A stretch of 64,000 bases of DNA from Hyphomonadaceae bacterium (lineage in GTDB: Bacteria; Pseudomonadota; Alphaproteobacteria; Caulobacterales; Hyphomonadaceae): the NCBI GenBank assembly GCA_030158285.1, contig JAOATF010000037.1, forward strand, positions 1 to 64,000. Direction: 5' to 3'. This document shows, in pieces, positions 46,545-55,761 of this stretch. The notes under the pieces were generated by a model. That model had not been told where the DNA came from, did no database searches, and saw nothing but the letters and a program-made list of their open reading frames with translations. Both the position numbers and the translations under genes were made by a program. Within the stretch, counting starts at the first letter, position 1. Each line of letters begins with the position of its first letter.

Positions 46545-47983
46545 CCCACGTTTTCGAGGTCTTCGCCGTCACGCACCTTGAGGTCGTACTCGCGGACCTT
46601 GCGGTAGAGCGTGGAGCGGCCGATGCCGAGACGGCGGGCGACTTCCGACATGTGGCCGGAATAGTGGTCGATGGCGAACTGGATCAGGTCGCGCTCGATG
46701 GCTTCCAGCGTGCGCAGCTCGCCCGTGCCGTCGGTCACGGCGACGGGCTGGTCGCCCTGGTCGTTGGCCGGCTTCGGCAGGTTCATCACGACCGGCTCGG
46801 CCGCAACCATGCCCGAGATCTGCGGGAAGTCTTCCTGCTTCAGCGCGCCGCCATCCGACAGCACGACCGCGCGGAACACCGCGTTCTCGAGCTGGCGCAC
46901 GTTGCCGGGCCAATCGAACGTCGTCAGCATTGCCTGCGCATCCGGAGCGACGCCCGGGATGTTCTTGCCTTCCTCGGCGTTGAAGCGGCCGACGAAGTGC
47001 TCGATCAGCGACGGCAGGTCTTCCTTGCGCTCACGCAGCGAGGGGATCTCGATGGGGAAAACGTTGAGGCGGTAATACAGGTCCTCGCGGAAGCGGCCTT
47101 CCTTCACCAGCTGCGCAAGATCGCGGTTGGTGGCGGAGATGATGCGGACGTCGACCTTGGTCGGACGGCGCGAGCCGACAGCGTCGACCTCGCCTTCCTG
47201 CAGGACGCGCAGCAGCTTCACCTGCATGTCCAGCGGCAGTTCGCCGACTTCGTCGAGGAACAGCGTGCCCTGGTCGGCTTCCACGAACTTGCCGAGCTTC
47301 TTCTCGTGCGCGCCGGTGAACGAGCCCTTCTCATGGCCGAACAGGATCGACTCGACGAGATTTTCCGGGATAGCGCCGCAGTTGACGGTGACGAACGGCT
47401 TGCCGGCGCGATCGGACGCGCCCTGGATGCAGCGCGCGATGACTTCCTTGCCGACGCCCGATTCACCGAGGATGAGGATCGGGATCGACGACGCGGCGGC
47501 GCGCTGGCCGAGGCGAACGACCTGGCGCATGGTGGGCGCGCCGGCGATCATGTCCTCAAAGGTCAGCTTGCCGTCTGATTTCTTGGCGAGGCGTTTCACT
47601 TCGCCGCGCAGGTCCGACAGCTTGAGCGCGTTGCGGATCGAGATGGCGATGCGTTCGGGGCTGGCAGGCTTCACGAAGAAGTCGACCGCGCCGGCGCGCA
47701 TGGCCTGCACAACTGTGTCGATGCCGCCGGTGGCGGTAACCACGATGACCGGAAGATCAGGGCGGCGCTCCATGAGACGCTCGAGCGTTTCCATGCCCGT
47801 GAGGCCCGGCATGATCAGGTCGAGAAGGACGACATCAACGCCGTTGCGGGCGTCGGAGGCCTCTTCCAGCGCGCGTTCGCCATTTTCGACGACGCGGGCG
47901 CGGAAGCCCTGCTTCTCGGCTGCTGCCTGCATCAGACGACGCTGGGTAGGGTCGTCATCGACAACCAGAACGGTCTTCGCCAT
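46541..47983 (-). CDS. Sigma-54-dependent response regulator (NtrC family, TacA-like)
   Basis: [17 protein letters not shown] receiver; [16 protein letters not shown] Walker [13 protein letters not shown]-terminal Fis [19 protein letters not shown]. Confidence 0.92.
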   Translation of the reverse strand: MAKTVLVVDDDPTQRRLMQAAAEKQGFRARVVENGERALEEASDARNGVDVVLLDLIMPGLTGMETLERLMERRPDLPVIVVTATGGIDTVVQAMRAGAVDFFVKPASPERIAISIRNALKLSDLRGEVKRLAKKSDGKLTFEDMIAGAPTMRQVVRLGQRAAASSIPILILGESGVGKEVIARCIQGASDRAGKPFVTVNCGAIPENLVESILFGHEKGSFTGAHEKKLGKFVEADQGTLFLDEVGELPLDMQVKLLRVLQEGEVDAVGSRRPTKVDVRIISATNRDLAQLVKEGRFREDLYYRLNVFPIEIPSLRERKEDLPSLIEHFVGRFNAEEGKNIPGVAPDAQAMLTTFDWPGNVRQLENAVFRAVVLSDGGALKQEDFPQISGMVAAEPVVMNLPKPANDQGDQPVAVTDGTGELRTLEAIERDLIQFAIDHYSGHMSEVARRLGIGRSTLYRKVREYDLKVRDGEDLENVG

Positions 47984-48272
47984 GTGCCACACCATCAGTA
48001 GACGGAAGACTCTGTCGGTCTCCCTGTTACGGCCCAAACTGGCACGCGGAGTTGAAAATGGGTTTAAGCGGGTTGCCGCAATTTCATCGAACGCCCCGTT
48101 TTCCGGGGCTTTTGGCTCAATTCGGAGCGGAAATCGCGTGGAGGCGGGTATCGTCAGCCTGCCGTTAGTAAATACCGCAAACGGCGCCCAGCCTGCTTGT
48201 TCCACATGTGATCCCAAGGGGATGTGTGGAGTTGAAAGCGTGGACTGGCGACGCGCAGGAGGCGCAATCGTG

Positions 48273-48677
48273 ATGCTGGCGGGGGCGTCGATCATCGTGG
48301 CGATGATCGCGGCGACCACCGTGCTCATCGTGGCGGAGATCGCTGCGAAGACGGACCCCGTGCACATCGGCTTCAAGGCCGCCGCCATCGGCGCACCTCT
48401 GTTGCTGGCCGGCATGCTGGTCATGGTTGCCGGCCGTGCGATCTACGGCAACTGGCGCAAGGCCGCGCCCGTCGCCAACGTCACCGGCGAAGTCACCCGC
48501 ACCGTCGGCCTGCTCGCCAGCATCGGCCTCGGCGGCATGCTCGTCTTCCTGCTGATGTCGGGCTTCAAGGCCGAAGACATGCCCGCGGCCATAGCGCTGG
48601 GCGTCGGCTCGGGCGCCGGTCTCCTGCTGGCGCAAGTCGGCGTATCGCTGCGCAACGACCGCACCTACATCGAGTAG
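48273..48677 (+). CDS. Hypothetical membrane protein
   Basis: AGGAGG 5' of GTG/ATG start; several hydrophobic segments. Confidence 0.6.
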   Translation: MLAGASIIVAMIAATTVLIVAEIAAKTDPVHIGFKAAAIGAPLLLAGMLVMVAGRAIYGNWRKAAPVANVTGEVTRTVGLLASIGLGGMLVFLLMSGFKAEDMPAAIALGVGSGAGLLLAQVGVSLRNDRTYIE

Positions 48678-49172
48678 TCAGTCCTCTACAGGGCCGCCCG
48701 AAGCGACAGGCCGTGGCGGCCAGTTGCCCATCGACAGCACGCGGTCATACATCACCAGCGCGCCCGCCAGCCCGACATTGATGCAGAAGCGCGTCGGTAT
48801 CTTCACGATATGCGCGCAGCGCGCCTGCATCTCCGGCGACAGATCCCTCGCCTCCCCGCCCATGACATAGGCGGCCTGTATGGGATGCCGGAAAGCCGGC
48901 AGCTCCACCGCATCGTCCGTCAGCTCGATACCGACCAGCTGGCAGCCGCGCGGCAGCTGCATCTCGTCGATCGAATCCCACAGATACCACGGCACATGCA
49001 GGTCCGACTTCGAGGTATCGGCATGGTGCATCACACGGATCTTCGGCGCCGCTGACACGGTGAACGTGAATGCCGCGCCAAACGCATGCGCCGTACGCTG
49101 CAACGCGCCAAGGTTCATCGGCTTGGACAGGCTCTCGACGCCGACGCCAAAATATCCGCGAAGCTGTTTCAT
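48678..49172 (-). CDS. TrmH-family (SpoU) RNA methyltransferase
   Basis: GALQRTAHAFGAAFTFTV; AYVMGGEARDLSPEMQARCAHIVKIPTRFCINVGLAGALVMYDR. Confidence 0.9.
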   Translation of the reverse strand: MKQLRGYFGVGVESLSKPMNLGALQRTAHAFGAAFTFTVSAAPKIRVMHHADTSKSDLHVPWYLWDSIDEMQLPRGCQLVGIELTDDAVELPAFRHPIQAAYVMGGEARDLSPEMQARCAHIVKIPTRFCINVGLAGALVMYDRVLSMGNWPPRPVASGGPVED

Positions 49173-49220
49173 GGGTCGGATGGATGGCGTAGACACAAAG
49201 CAGAAGTCAATCGTGGCGCC

Positions 49221-49994
49221 ATGCGGAAGACATCGGAGGGCAAGGGTTTCCGTTCACCAGGCAGGCCGGCTGGGAAGCGATCAGCCGGATTGCTTCAGAC
49301 GCCCCGACAGCTTCCGGCGCCCCGCTGGCTTCAGAAACAGGGAGAAGACCCGTTGGGGGCGATCGGACGCGATTTTGTCTTTGTGCATTTGCCGAAGACC
49401 GCAGGGACGAGCCTGACGGACGCCCTTTGCTCCAGGGGCGCCACTGCGACAGCGCATTGCACCGAGATCCTCGCATTCTGCCTGCCGCGCACCACGGTCA
49501 AGGGCCCAGCTCACCTTCGCGCGCGCGATCTGCTTCAGTATTTCGGCGAGGCCGAATGGCGTCGGCGGTTCACGTTCGGAATTGCGCGCAATCCCTGGGA
49601 CAGGCTCGTTTCGACCTACAATTTTGTCCGCAACAGGCCCACTCACGAACAGCACGCCAGAATCTCCGCGCAGTCTTTCGAGCAGTTCGTGCGCGAACGC
49701 GCCGAAGCCGCCGCGACGCCGGAAGGAATGGCGACGGCTCTCTGGAGGGGGCCTCACCTCTGGTTTGACGACGCGGACGGCAGGCAGCTCGTTGATGCGG
49801 TGTATCGCCTTGAGGATCTGACCGAGGCCTATCCCGAGATACTCCGACGCTGCGGCATCGCGGAACACACCCCGCTGCCGCATATCAACAACTACCCGCA
49901 CGACCACTACCGCGCCTACTATAGCGAAGACCTGGCCGCGCGCGTTGCGGACCTCTGCGCTGACGAAATCAGCCGGTTCGCCTACAGCTACTGA
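49221..49994 (+). CDS. Sulfotransferase-family protein
   Basis: FVFVHLPKTAGTSLTDAL PAPS-binding motif; FGIARNPWDRLVSTYNFV 3'-phosphate motif. Confidence 0.88.
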   Translation: MRKTSEGKGFRSPGRPAGKRSAGLLQTPRQLPAPRWLQKQGEDPLGAIGRDFVFVHLPKTAGTSLTDALCSRGATATAHCTEILAFCLPRTTVKGPAHLRARDLLQYFGEAEWRRRFTFGIARNPWDRLVSTYNFVRNRPTHEQHARISAQSFEQFVRERAEAAATPEGMATALWRGPHLWFDDADGRQLVDAVYRLEDLTEAYPEILRRCGIAEHTPLPHINNYPHDHYRAYYSEDLAARVADLCADEISRFAYSY

Positions 49995-50029
49995 CAGCGA
50001 CGCAGTCCGGTCGTTCTGGTTGCGCGATG

Positions 50030-50824
50030 TCAGATGAAGCGGAAATCCACATTGGCGATGGTGGTGGACGTGCCCGCCTTCGCCCTGTCGCGCGCCTTGA
50101 GATTGAGCGCAATCAGCCCGCGCGCCTTGCCCACCGGCTCAACAAAATCGATGCGCCGGTCGATGAAATCGACCGAGCTACCGTCCTGCTTGCCGAGGAA
50201 CGTCTTCGCCGCCGTCTCAGCGATCGCGCCGGGATTTTCCACCGCCACCACGCCGCCGAGAATGTCCTCCACGGCTTTCGGATCGTGATAGGCCCGGCCC
50301 AGCGGGTTGCCCCACCAATTGTCCTCCGGCGTGTATTTGTAGAACTCGAAGCGCGAGCCAAACGTCTTGTAGTCGAACTGCATCAGGTGCTGGCCCATGA
50401 AGTTCTTGATCTCGAACGCCAGCTTGTGATTGGCCGCCGCCGCGCGCGCCAGCAGCGCATCGTCGTCGTAGGTCTGCATCACCACCATGAAGCCGCCATC
50501 GCCACCGCGCTCGGCGAAGAAATCCTGCAGCTGGTGCTTCTCGCGGATCGGCGAGACGATCTCCAGCATGGTCGTGCCGATGCGCATCATGTGCGTCCGG
50601 AAGCCGAACGCCAATGTCGGCTCCGGCCCATCGCCCTTGGGCGTCGGCTCAAGATCGAGCGCCTTGTAGATCTGGTCGCACACTGCCTCCATGTCGCGCG
50701 CGGCGATCACGTAGTGGCGCAAACGGCTGGGCCGCATGGACTGGTCTCCCTGCGCAAACGCTCCCGGGGCAAGCCCCGCCGCCGCACCCACGAGCATGAT
50801 GCCCCTGCGATTGAATGATGTCAT
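50030..50824 (-). CDS. VOC/glyoxalase-like domain protein with Tat-like leader
   Basis: MTSFNRRGIMLVGAAAGLAPGAFA; RLRHYVIAARDMEAVCDQIYKALDLEPT. Confidence 0.82.
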   Translation of the reverse strand: MTSFNRRGIMLVGAAAGLAPGAFAQGDQSMRPSRLRHYVIAARDMEAVCDQIYKALDLEPTPKGDGPEPTLAFGFRTHMMRIGTTMLEIVSPIREKHQLQDFFAERGGDGGFMVVMQTYDDDALLARAAAANHKLAFEIKNFMGQHLMQFDYKTFGSRFEFYKYTPEDNWWGNPLGRAYHDPKAVEDILGGVVAVENPGAIAETAAKTFLGKQDGSSVDFIDRRIDFVEPVGKARGLIALNLKARDRAKAGTSTTIANVDFRFI

Positions 50825-50945
50825 GGCAGCGTCCTTCCCCGAACAGCAATGCGCAACTCTGCGGTGGCGTTGCCTCACAGCGCAACCCGGCTGATGCACG
50901 CTGCAACGATCAAGCTTTCGCGAGTCCGCAAGGTTGACGTTACGC

Positions 50946-51091
50946 CCGCAAGCCCGCGTTCGTGCTTCGACGGACGGCCTTCGGCCTGCTCAGCATGAGC
51001 GCTCGGTGAGTTCAGTACAGACAGCAACAAGAGCTCATCCTGATCAGCGACCAAAGGGAGCGTCCGTCGAAGGGCGAGCGCGGGCTTACGG
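50946..51091. repeat. MITE/REP-like intergenic imperfect palindrome
   Basis: 31-bp terminal arms 27/31 matched: CCGCAAGCCCGCGTTCGTGCTTCGACGGACG vs reverse complement of CGTCCGTCGAAGGGCGAGCGCGGGCTTACGG; inner segments also partly complementary. Confidence 0.75.
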
Positions 51092-52156
51092 CTGTTTCAA
51101 TCCCTTCAGAAACGCCAGCACGAACGCATTCGTTTCCTCCGGCTTCTCCTGCTGGATCCAGTGCCCCGCGCCCGGGATCAACTTCACGCCGCGCAGGTCG
51201 TCCGCCACGCGCGCCATCTGCGCCTGCAGCGCAGGCTCCTTCGCGCCGCGAATGACGATGTCATCGACGCCAGCCAAAAAGCCGACCGGGACCTTGATCT
51301 TCGCGCCCGTCAGCTGCGGCGTCGTCTCCCAGTTGCGGTCCATGTTGCGATAGTAATTCACCCCACCGCGAAAGCCCGCCTCCGAAAACTCGCCAACCAG
51401 ATAGTCGAGGTCTTCCTGCTTCAGCCAGCCCGGCAACTGCTTCGGCTTGCCCAGGCGCGGTATCCACCCGCCCGCTGAGCGCTTGGGATCCGTCACCGTC
51501 GGCGGATCGCGCGGCGTGTCAGTCGAGGCATAGAGCCGCGACAGCAACCCACGCGGATCCGAGTCATATTCCTTTTCCGCAACGCCCGGCTCCTGATGAT
51601 ACAGGATGTAGTAGAAATTCTCGCCGTTCGCGTTGGCCGCCTTCATGCCGGCAGTCGGCGCAGCCGTACCACGCCCGCCATTCGGCACGCTCATGGCGAT
51701 CATCGCCGACACGCGATCCGGATGCAGCAGCGCCGTATTCCACGTGACGATCGCGCCCCAGTCATGCCCGATCAGGATTGCCTTCTCCGCGCCCATCGCA
51801 TCGATCAGCCCGGTGATGTCGGCGGTCGTGTGATGGATGTCGTAGTCCTCAACCGCCGCCGGCTTGTCCGACTTGCCATAGCCACGCATGTCCGGCGCGA
51901 TGACGTGATAGCCCGCCGCCGCAATCACCGGGATCTGATGCCGCCACGAATACCAGCTCTCCGGCCAGCCATGGATGAGGATCACCAGCGGGCCCTGCCC
52001 CGCCTCAGCCACACGCAGCTTTATCCCGTTGGTCTCCACCATCCGGAAATGCACACCGGGCACCGGGCTCGGCGTTTCGGGCGCAGTGGCGCAGGCGCCC
52101 AGCGCAGCGACCACAATCGCGCCCGCGAACAGGCGGCGGGTGATTGAACGGAACAT
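51086..52156 (-). CDS. Alpha/beta hydrolase (epoxide hydrolase-like) lipoprotein
   Basis: LGACAT lipobox; LIHGWPESWYSWRHQIP, LIGHDWGAIVTWNTALLHPDRV, PGAGHWIQQEKPEE. Confidence 0.92.
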   Translation of the reverse strand: MFRSITRRLFAGAIVVAALGACATAPETPSPVPGVHFRMVETNGIKLRVAEAGQGPLVILIHGWPESWYSWRHQIPVIAAAGYHVIAPDMRGYGKSDKPAAVEDYDIHHTTADITGLIDAMGAEKAILIGHDWGAIVTWNTALLHPDRVSAMIAMSVPNGGRGTAAPTAGMKAANANGENFYYILYHQEPGVAEKEYDSDPRGLLSRLYASTDTPRDPPTVTDPKRSAGGWIPRLGKPKQLPGWLKQEDLDYLVGEFSEAGFRGGVNYYRNMDRNWETTPQLTGAKIKVPVGFLAGVDDIVIRGAKEPALQAQMARVADDLRGVKLIPGAGHWIQQEKPEETNAFVLAFLKGLKQP

Positions 52157-52244
52157 CAACGTCTCTCCCTTGTCCGCAGCCTCTGCCGGGCGCGTGAGGA
52201 CAAGGTTTCAGACACGCAGCCGAACGGCAAGCGGCAATGACTGG

Positions 52245-52862
52245 CTATAAAGGCTGGCCAGCCGCGACCGCCTTGGGTTCGAGCCACTTGCTGCACCGCG
52301 CAGCAAGATCGGCATCGATCGCCAGCAGCGCTTCCTGGAGCGCGACATTCAGGCTGTCGCGCGCCTCGTCATCGCCGCTGCCCCAGTTCACATCGGTGAA
52401 GTCGCCGCGGAAGGTGTTCTCGCCCAGAAATTCCGCGCCACGCACATAGCTGACGCGCAGCACGACGGTGGCGTTCTTCGATGTGGCCAGCCCTTCCATG
52501 TAGGCCTTGAGCAGCGACACGTTCATCAGGACGCCGTCGCCGACGTCAGCGAGGCTGACGAACCCGAAGCGCTTGTCATGGATCAGCGTTTCGAGGCCCG
52601 AGCGCACCCAGCCCACCGCGTCTTCGTGGCGAACATAGCGGCCGCCGAACCGGCCCATGGACTGCTTGTCGCTGCGCGCATCGACAACGTCGGCGATGCT
52701 GATCCGGCAGGTGGCCGGCGAGATCCCCTTGAACGAATAGGCCCACGGAATCCTGCCGTTCTTGGGAGCAAAATCGCTTGCCAGCATGACCGGTTCAGGG
52801 CTGGCGCACGCCGATGCGCCAAGCGCGGCGAGCGCAATGGCGGCCGAAAGCAGGACGCGCAT
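52245..52862 (-). CDS. Hypothetical lipoprotein
   Basis: MRVLLSAAIALAALGASACASPEP lipobox; 2-bp gap from upstream lipoprotein gene. Confidence 0.75.
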   Translation of the reverse strand: MRVLLSAAIALAALGASACASPEPVMLASDFAPKNGRIPWAYSFKGISPATCRISIADVVDARSDKQSMGRFGGRYVRHEDAVGWVRSGLETLIHDKRFGFVSLADVGDGVLMNVSLLKAYMEGLATSKNATVVLRVSYVRGAEFLGENTFRGDFTDVNWGSGDDEARDSLNVALQEALLAIDADLAARCSKWLEPKAVAAGQPL

Positions 52863-52864
52863 CG

Positions 52865-53839
52865 TTACTTGCTCTTCGTGTTCTTGGCGGGCGGGGCGAC
52901 GAGCGCGGCGCGGGATACGTCGGTGACGTAGACCTCGTAACCCGACTGCTGAAGAACGTGCGTACCGATATCGTCCTTGGCGACCACATAGCCGGCAAAC
53001 AATTCGCCCTGATAGGGCTTCAGCGTCGTGGTCTTGGGGTCGAGCGGTTCGCTCGGGTCCGCCATCAGGTCGGCCACCAGCATCTCGGTCAGCTTCGCCG
53101 AACCGAGTTTGAGCGCCTCGCGCATCGGCGCGCCATTGTTGGCTGACCAGAGCGCGACGTTGTCATCGCGGCTGGTGGTGGCGTTCGGGACGGCGGTCGT
53201 GAACACGAAGACGTTGCGATAGAGCTCGTTGGCGCTCGTGACCTGCGAGGCTTTCGGATCGAACGTCTCGGGCAGCAGCGCCTGCAGCTCGGGCGTGTTC
53301 GGCAGGACCCGGCCCGTCAGCGAGATGGTGAGTTCGTCGGCGTTGAAATTGAGATTGTACGCAGACGTCACGAACAGGACGCTGGCGGCCTTGGACTGTT
53401 TCAGGACACCTTCAAGATTCTGCGGCGTCACTTCCTTCACGACGCGATAGCCGCCGGGATTCATCCACGTCGCCTGCGTCATGCGGGCCTGCACGTCGGC
53501 GTTCAGCACATCATCAAAGCTGAAGTCGATCATCGCATTGCGCAGCGGCTTCACAGAAGTTTCGGCGGCAGATGCGTTTCCGGCGTCAATGCTGGCGTCC
53601 ACCAGTGAGCCGACAAGCGCGCCGATCAGGCCGAACGATGCGGCGCCGGCCGTACCCCCGGTCGAGATCGGAATCGCGATGACCATTTCGTTCTGGCCGA
53701 TCGGCATGATCACATCGGTTGCCGCAATCTTGTCGCGCGCCGCGAGCGGAACGCTGCGATTGAGCGGCCCCGAAGAAGCGCAGGCGCCAAGCAGGAATGC
53801 AGGCACAATGGCGGCGAGCGCCGCGAGGCGTAAGCGCAT
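52865..53839 (-). CDS. Hypothetical lipoprotein
   Basis: MRLRLAALAAIVPAFLLGACASSG lipobox; operon with 52245-52862. Confidence 0.75.
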   Translation of the reverse strand: MRLRLAALAAIVPAFLLGACASSGPLNRSVPLAARDKIAATDVIMPIGQNEMVIAIPISTGGTAGAASFGLIGALVGSLVDASIDAGNASAAETSVKPLRNAMIDFSFDDVLNADVQARMTQATWMNPGGYRVVKEVTPQNLEGVLKQSKAASVLFVTSAYNLNFNADELTISLTGRVLPNTPELQALLPETFDPKASQVTSANELYRNVFVFTTAVPNATTSRDDNVALWSANNGAPMREALKLGSAKLTEMLVADLMADPSEPLDPKTTTLKPYQGELFAGYVVAKDDIGTHVLQQSGYEVYVTDVSRAALVAPPAKNTKSK

Positions 53840-54006
53840 GACGATGTCCCCCCCTATATCGCGCGTGCGTCATTGCCGCGCTGACGTCTGGAGGGATTCG
53901 TAGCCGAAAATGAATCGCGTTCAAGCGGCTTTTCGGTCGGCGGGATGACAGTTTTGCGCAGGTCCGCTAAGGCAGACACAGAGACGACGAGCGGAGTGAA
54001 GTCGAC

Positions 54007-54999
54007 ATGCGCGCCATCCTTTCCAAGGCCCCGGGCCTGCCTGACACGCTGGTGCTGGAGGATGTGCCCTCGCCGACGCCGAAAGCGGGCGAGATTGTCA
54101 TTTCCGTGAAGGCTGTCGGGGTGAACTTTCCCGACTTCCTGATCATCCAGGACATGTACCAGTACAAACCCCCGCGCCCGTTCTCGCCGGGCGGCGAGCT
54201 TTCGGGCGTCGTGAAGGCCGTGGGCGAAGGCGTCACGCAGTTCAAGGTCGGCGACAAGGTGTTCGGCTCCACCGGCGCGGGCGGCATGGCCGAAGAGGTC
54301 GCCATACACGCCAGCCGCATGAACGCCCTGCCTGACTTCATGCCGTTCGAGGAAGCCGCCGCCCTGCTGATGACCTACGGCACCTCGCACTACGCACTGA
54401 AGGATCGCGGCCACCTCAAGCCGGGCGAGACGCTGCTGGTGCTGGGCGCTGCGGGCGGCGTCGGCCTCGCGGCGGTCGAACTCGGCAAGGCGATGGGCGC
54501 CACCGTGATCGCTGCGGCCTCGAGCCAGGAGAAGGTCGACTTCTGCCTCTCCAAGGGCGCCGACAAAGGCCTCGTCTATCCGGAAAACCCGCTGAGCCGC
54601 GACCAACAGAAAGAGTTCTCCGACAAGATCAAGGAACTGGGCGGTGGCGGCGTCGATGTCATCTATGATGGCGTCGGCGGCGATTATGCCGAGCCCGCCG
54701 TGCGTGCGCTCAACTGGGAGGGCCGCTTCCTGGTGATCGGCTTCCCCGCCGGCATTCCCAAGCTGCCGCTGAATCTTACGCTTCTGAAATCCTGCCAGAT
54801 CGTCGGCGTCTTCTGGGGCGCGTTCGTCGCCCGCGACCCGAAAGGCCATGCCGACAACCTCGCCGACCTGTTCCGCCTCTACAAGGAAGGCAAGATCAAG
54901 CCGCACATTTCCAACCGTTATCCGCTGGAACGCGCCGCCGACGCCATCAAGGAGCTTTCGGAACGCCGCGCAAAAGGCAAAGTCGTCGTCACAATTTGA
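54007..54999 (+). CDS. Zinc-type alcohol dehydrogenase / NADPH:quinone oxidoreductase
   Basis: GVNFPDFLIIQDMYQYKPPRPFSPGGELSGVV; LVLGAAGGVGLAAVELGKAMGATVIAAASS. Confidence 0.93.
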   Translation: MRAILSKAPGLPDTLVLEDVPSPTPKAGEIVISVKAVGVNFPDFLIIQDMYQYKPPRPFSPGGELSGVVKAVGEGVTQFKVGDKVFGSTGAGGMAEEVAIHASRMNALPDFMPFEEAAALLMTYGTSHYALKDRGHLKPGETLLVLGAAGGVGLAAVELGKAMGATVIAAASSQEKVDFCLSKGADKGLVYPENPLSRDQQKEFSDKIKELGGGGVDVIYDGVGGDYAEPAVRALNWEGRFLVIGFPAGIPKLPLNLTLLKSCQIVGVFWGAFVARDPKGHADNLADLFRLYKEGKIKPHISNRYPLERAADAIKELSERRAKGKVVVTI

Positions 55000-55064
55000 G
55001 GTAGAGTGTGGAGTGCGTGCGGGGCCCCCGGGGGCCCCGGTTCAACACAATAAGGGGTTTTTCG

Positions 55065-55685
55065 ATGTTCAGCCGTATCGCCATGCTTGCCGCCGCCGGG
55101 TTCCTGGCGACCGCCTGCGCGTCCAATCCCGCAGCCTCGCCCTCCTCTCCCGCGGCGCCGGGATCGCCCTCCGCCTCCACCTCGCCCGCGGCGCCGGCCA
55201 CGGTGACGCTCTCGAACGTCGCCGCGACCACCACCTGGCTGGCTGAAGAAAAACTGATCCCGGAAGATCCGATGCTGGCGCTGGTCAACACTGGCGCGCG
55301 CGACACGGATAACCCCGCCGGCATCTCTGTCCACTGCAAGGCGGCCAACGGCACGATGACCGTCCATCTCGGCAAGCAGCCCGCCACCCGCGTCGGCCAG
55401 AGCGCAACCTTCCGCCTGCGCGCCGGCCCCGGCGCCCGCGACATCGAAGGCAAGTTCGTCGCCAACCCGCGCTCGCCCGAAGCCGACTTCGTCTTCCCGG
55501 TCTCCTCCGCCGACCTGCTGGCCCTCGGCCAGCTCGACATGATCTCGTTCGTGTCGGACCAGGGCGACGTGCAGTGGGCCTTCGTGAAGGACGCTTCTGC
55601 GCAGGTGCAGGCCAAGTACATCGGCTCGCTGAAGAACTATTCCGCCGCCGCGCGCGACTTCCTCAACTACTGCAACCCGAAATAG
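55065..55685 (+). CDS. Hypothetical lipoprotein with Pro/Ser/Ala-rich linker
   Basis: MFSRIAMLAAAGFLATACASNPAASPSSPAAPGSPSAS. Confidence 0.75.
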   Translation: MFSRIAMLAAAGFLATACASNPAASPSSPAAPGSPSASTSPAAPATVTLSNVAATTTWLAEEKLIPEDPMLALVNTGARDTDNPAGISVHCKAANGTMTVHLGKQPATRVGQSATFRLRAGPGARDIEGKFVANPRSPEADFVFPVSSADLLALGQLDMISFVSDQGDVQWAFVKDASAQVQAKYIGSLKNYSAAARDFLNYCNPK

Positions 55686-55713
55686 TCATCTGCGAAACGC
55701 AGGAACTGGAAAG

Positions 55714-55739
55714 GCCCGGAGCATCGCTTCGGGCTTTTT
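55714..55739 (+). terminator. Intrinsic terminator after 55065-55685
   Basis: GCCCGGAGC ATC GCTTCGGGC TTTTT. Confidence 0.8.
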
Positions 55740-55761
55740 GCTTTGCGCGGTCGCTGACGCC

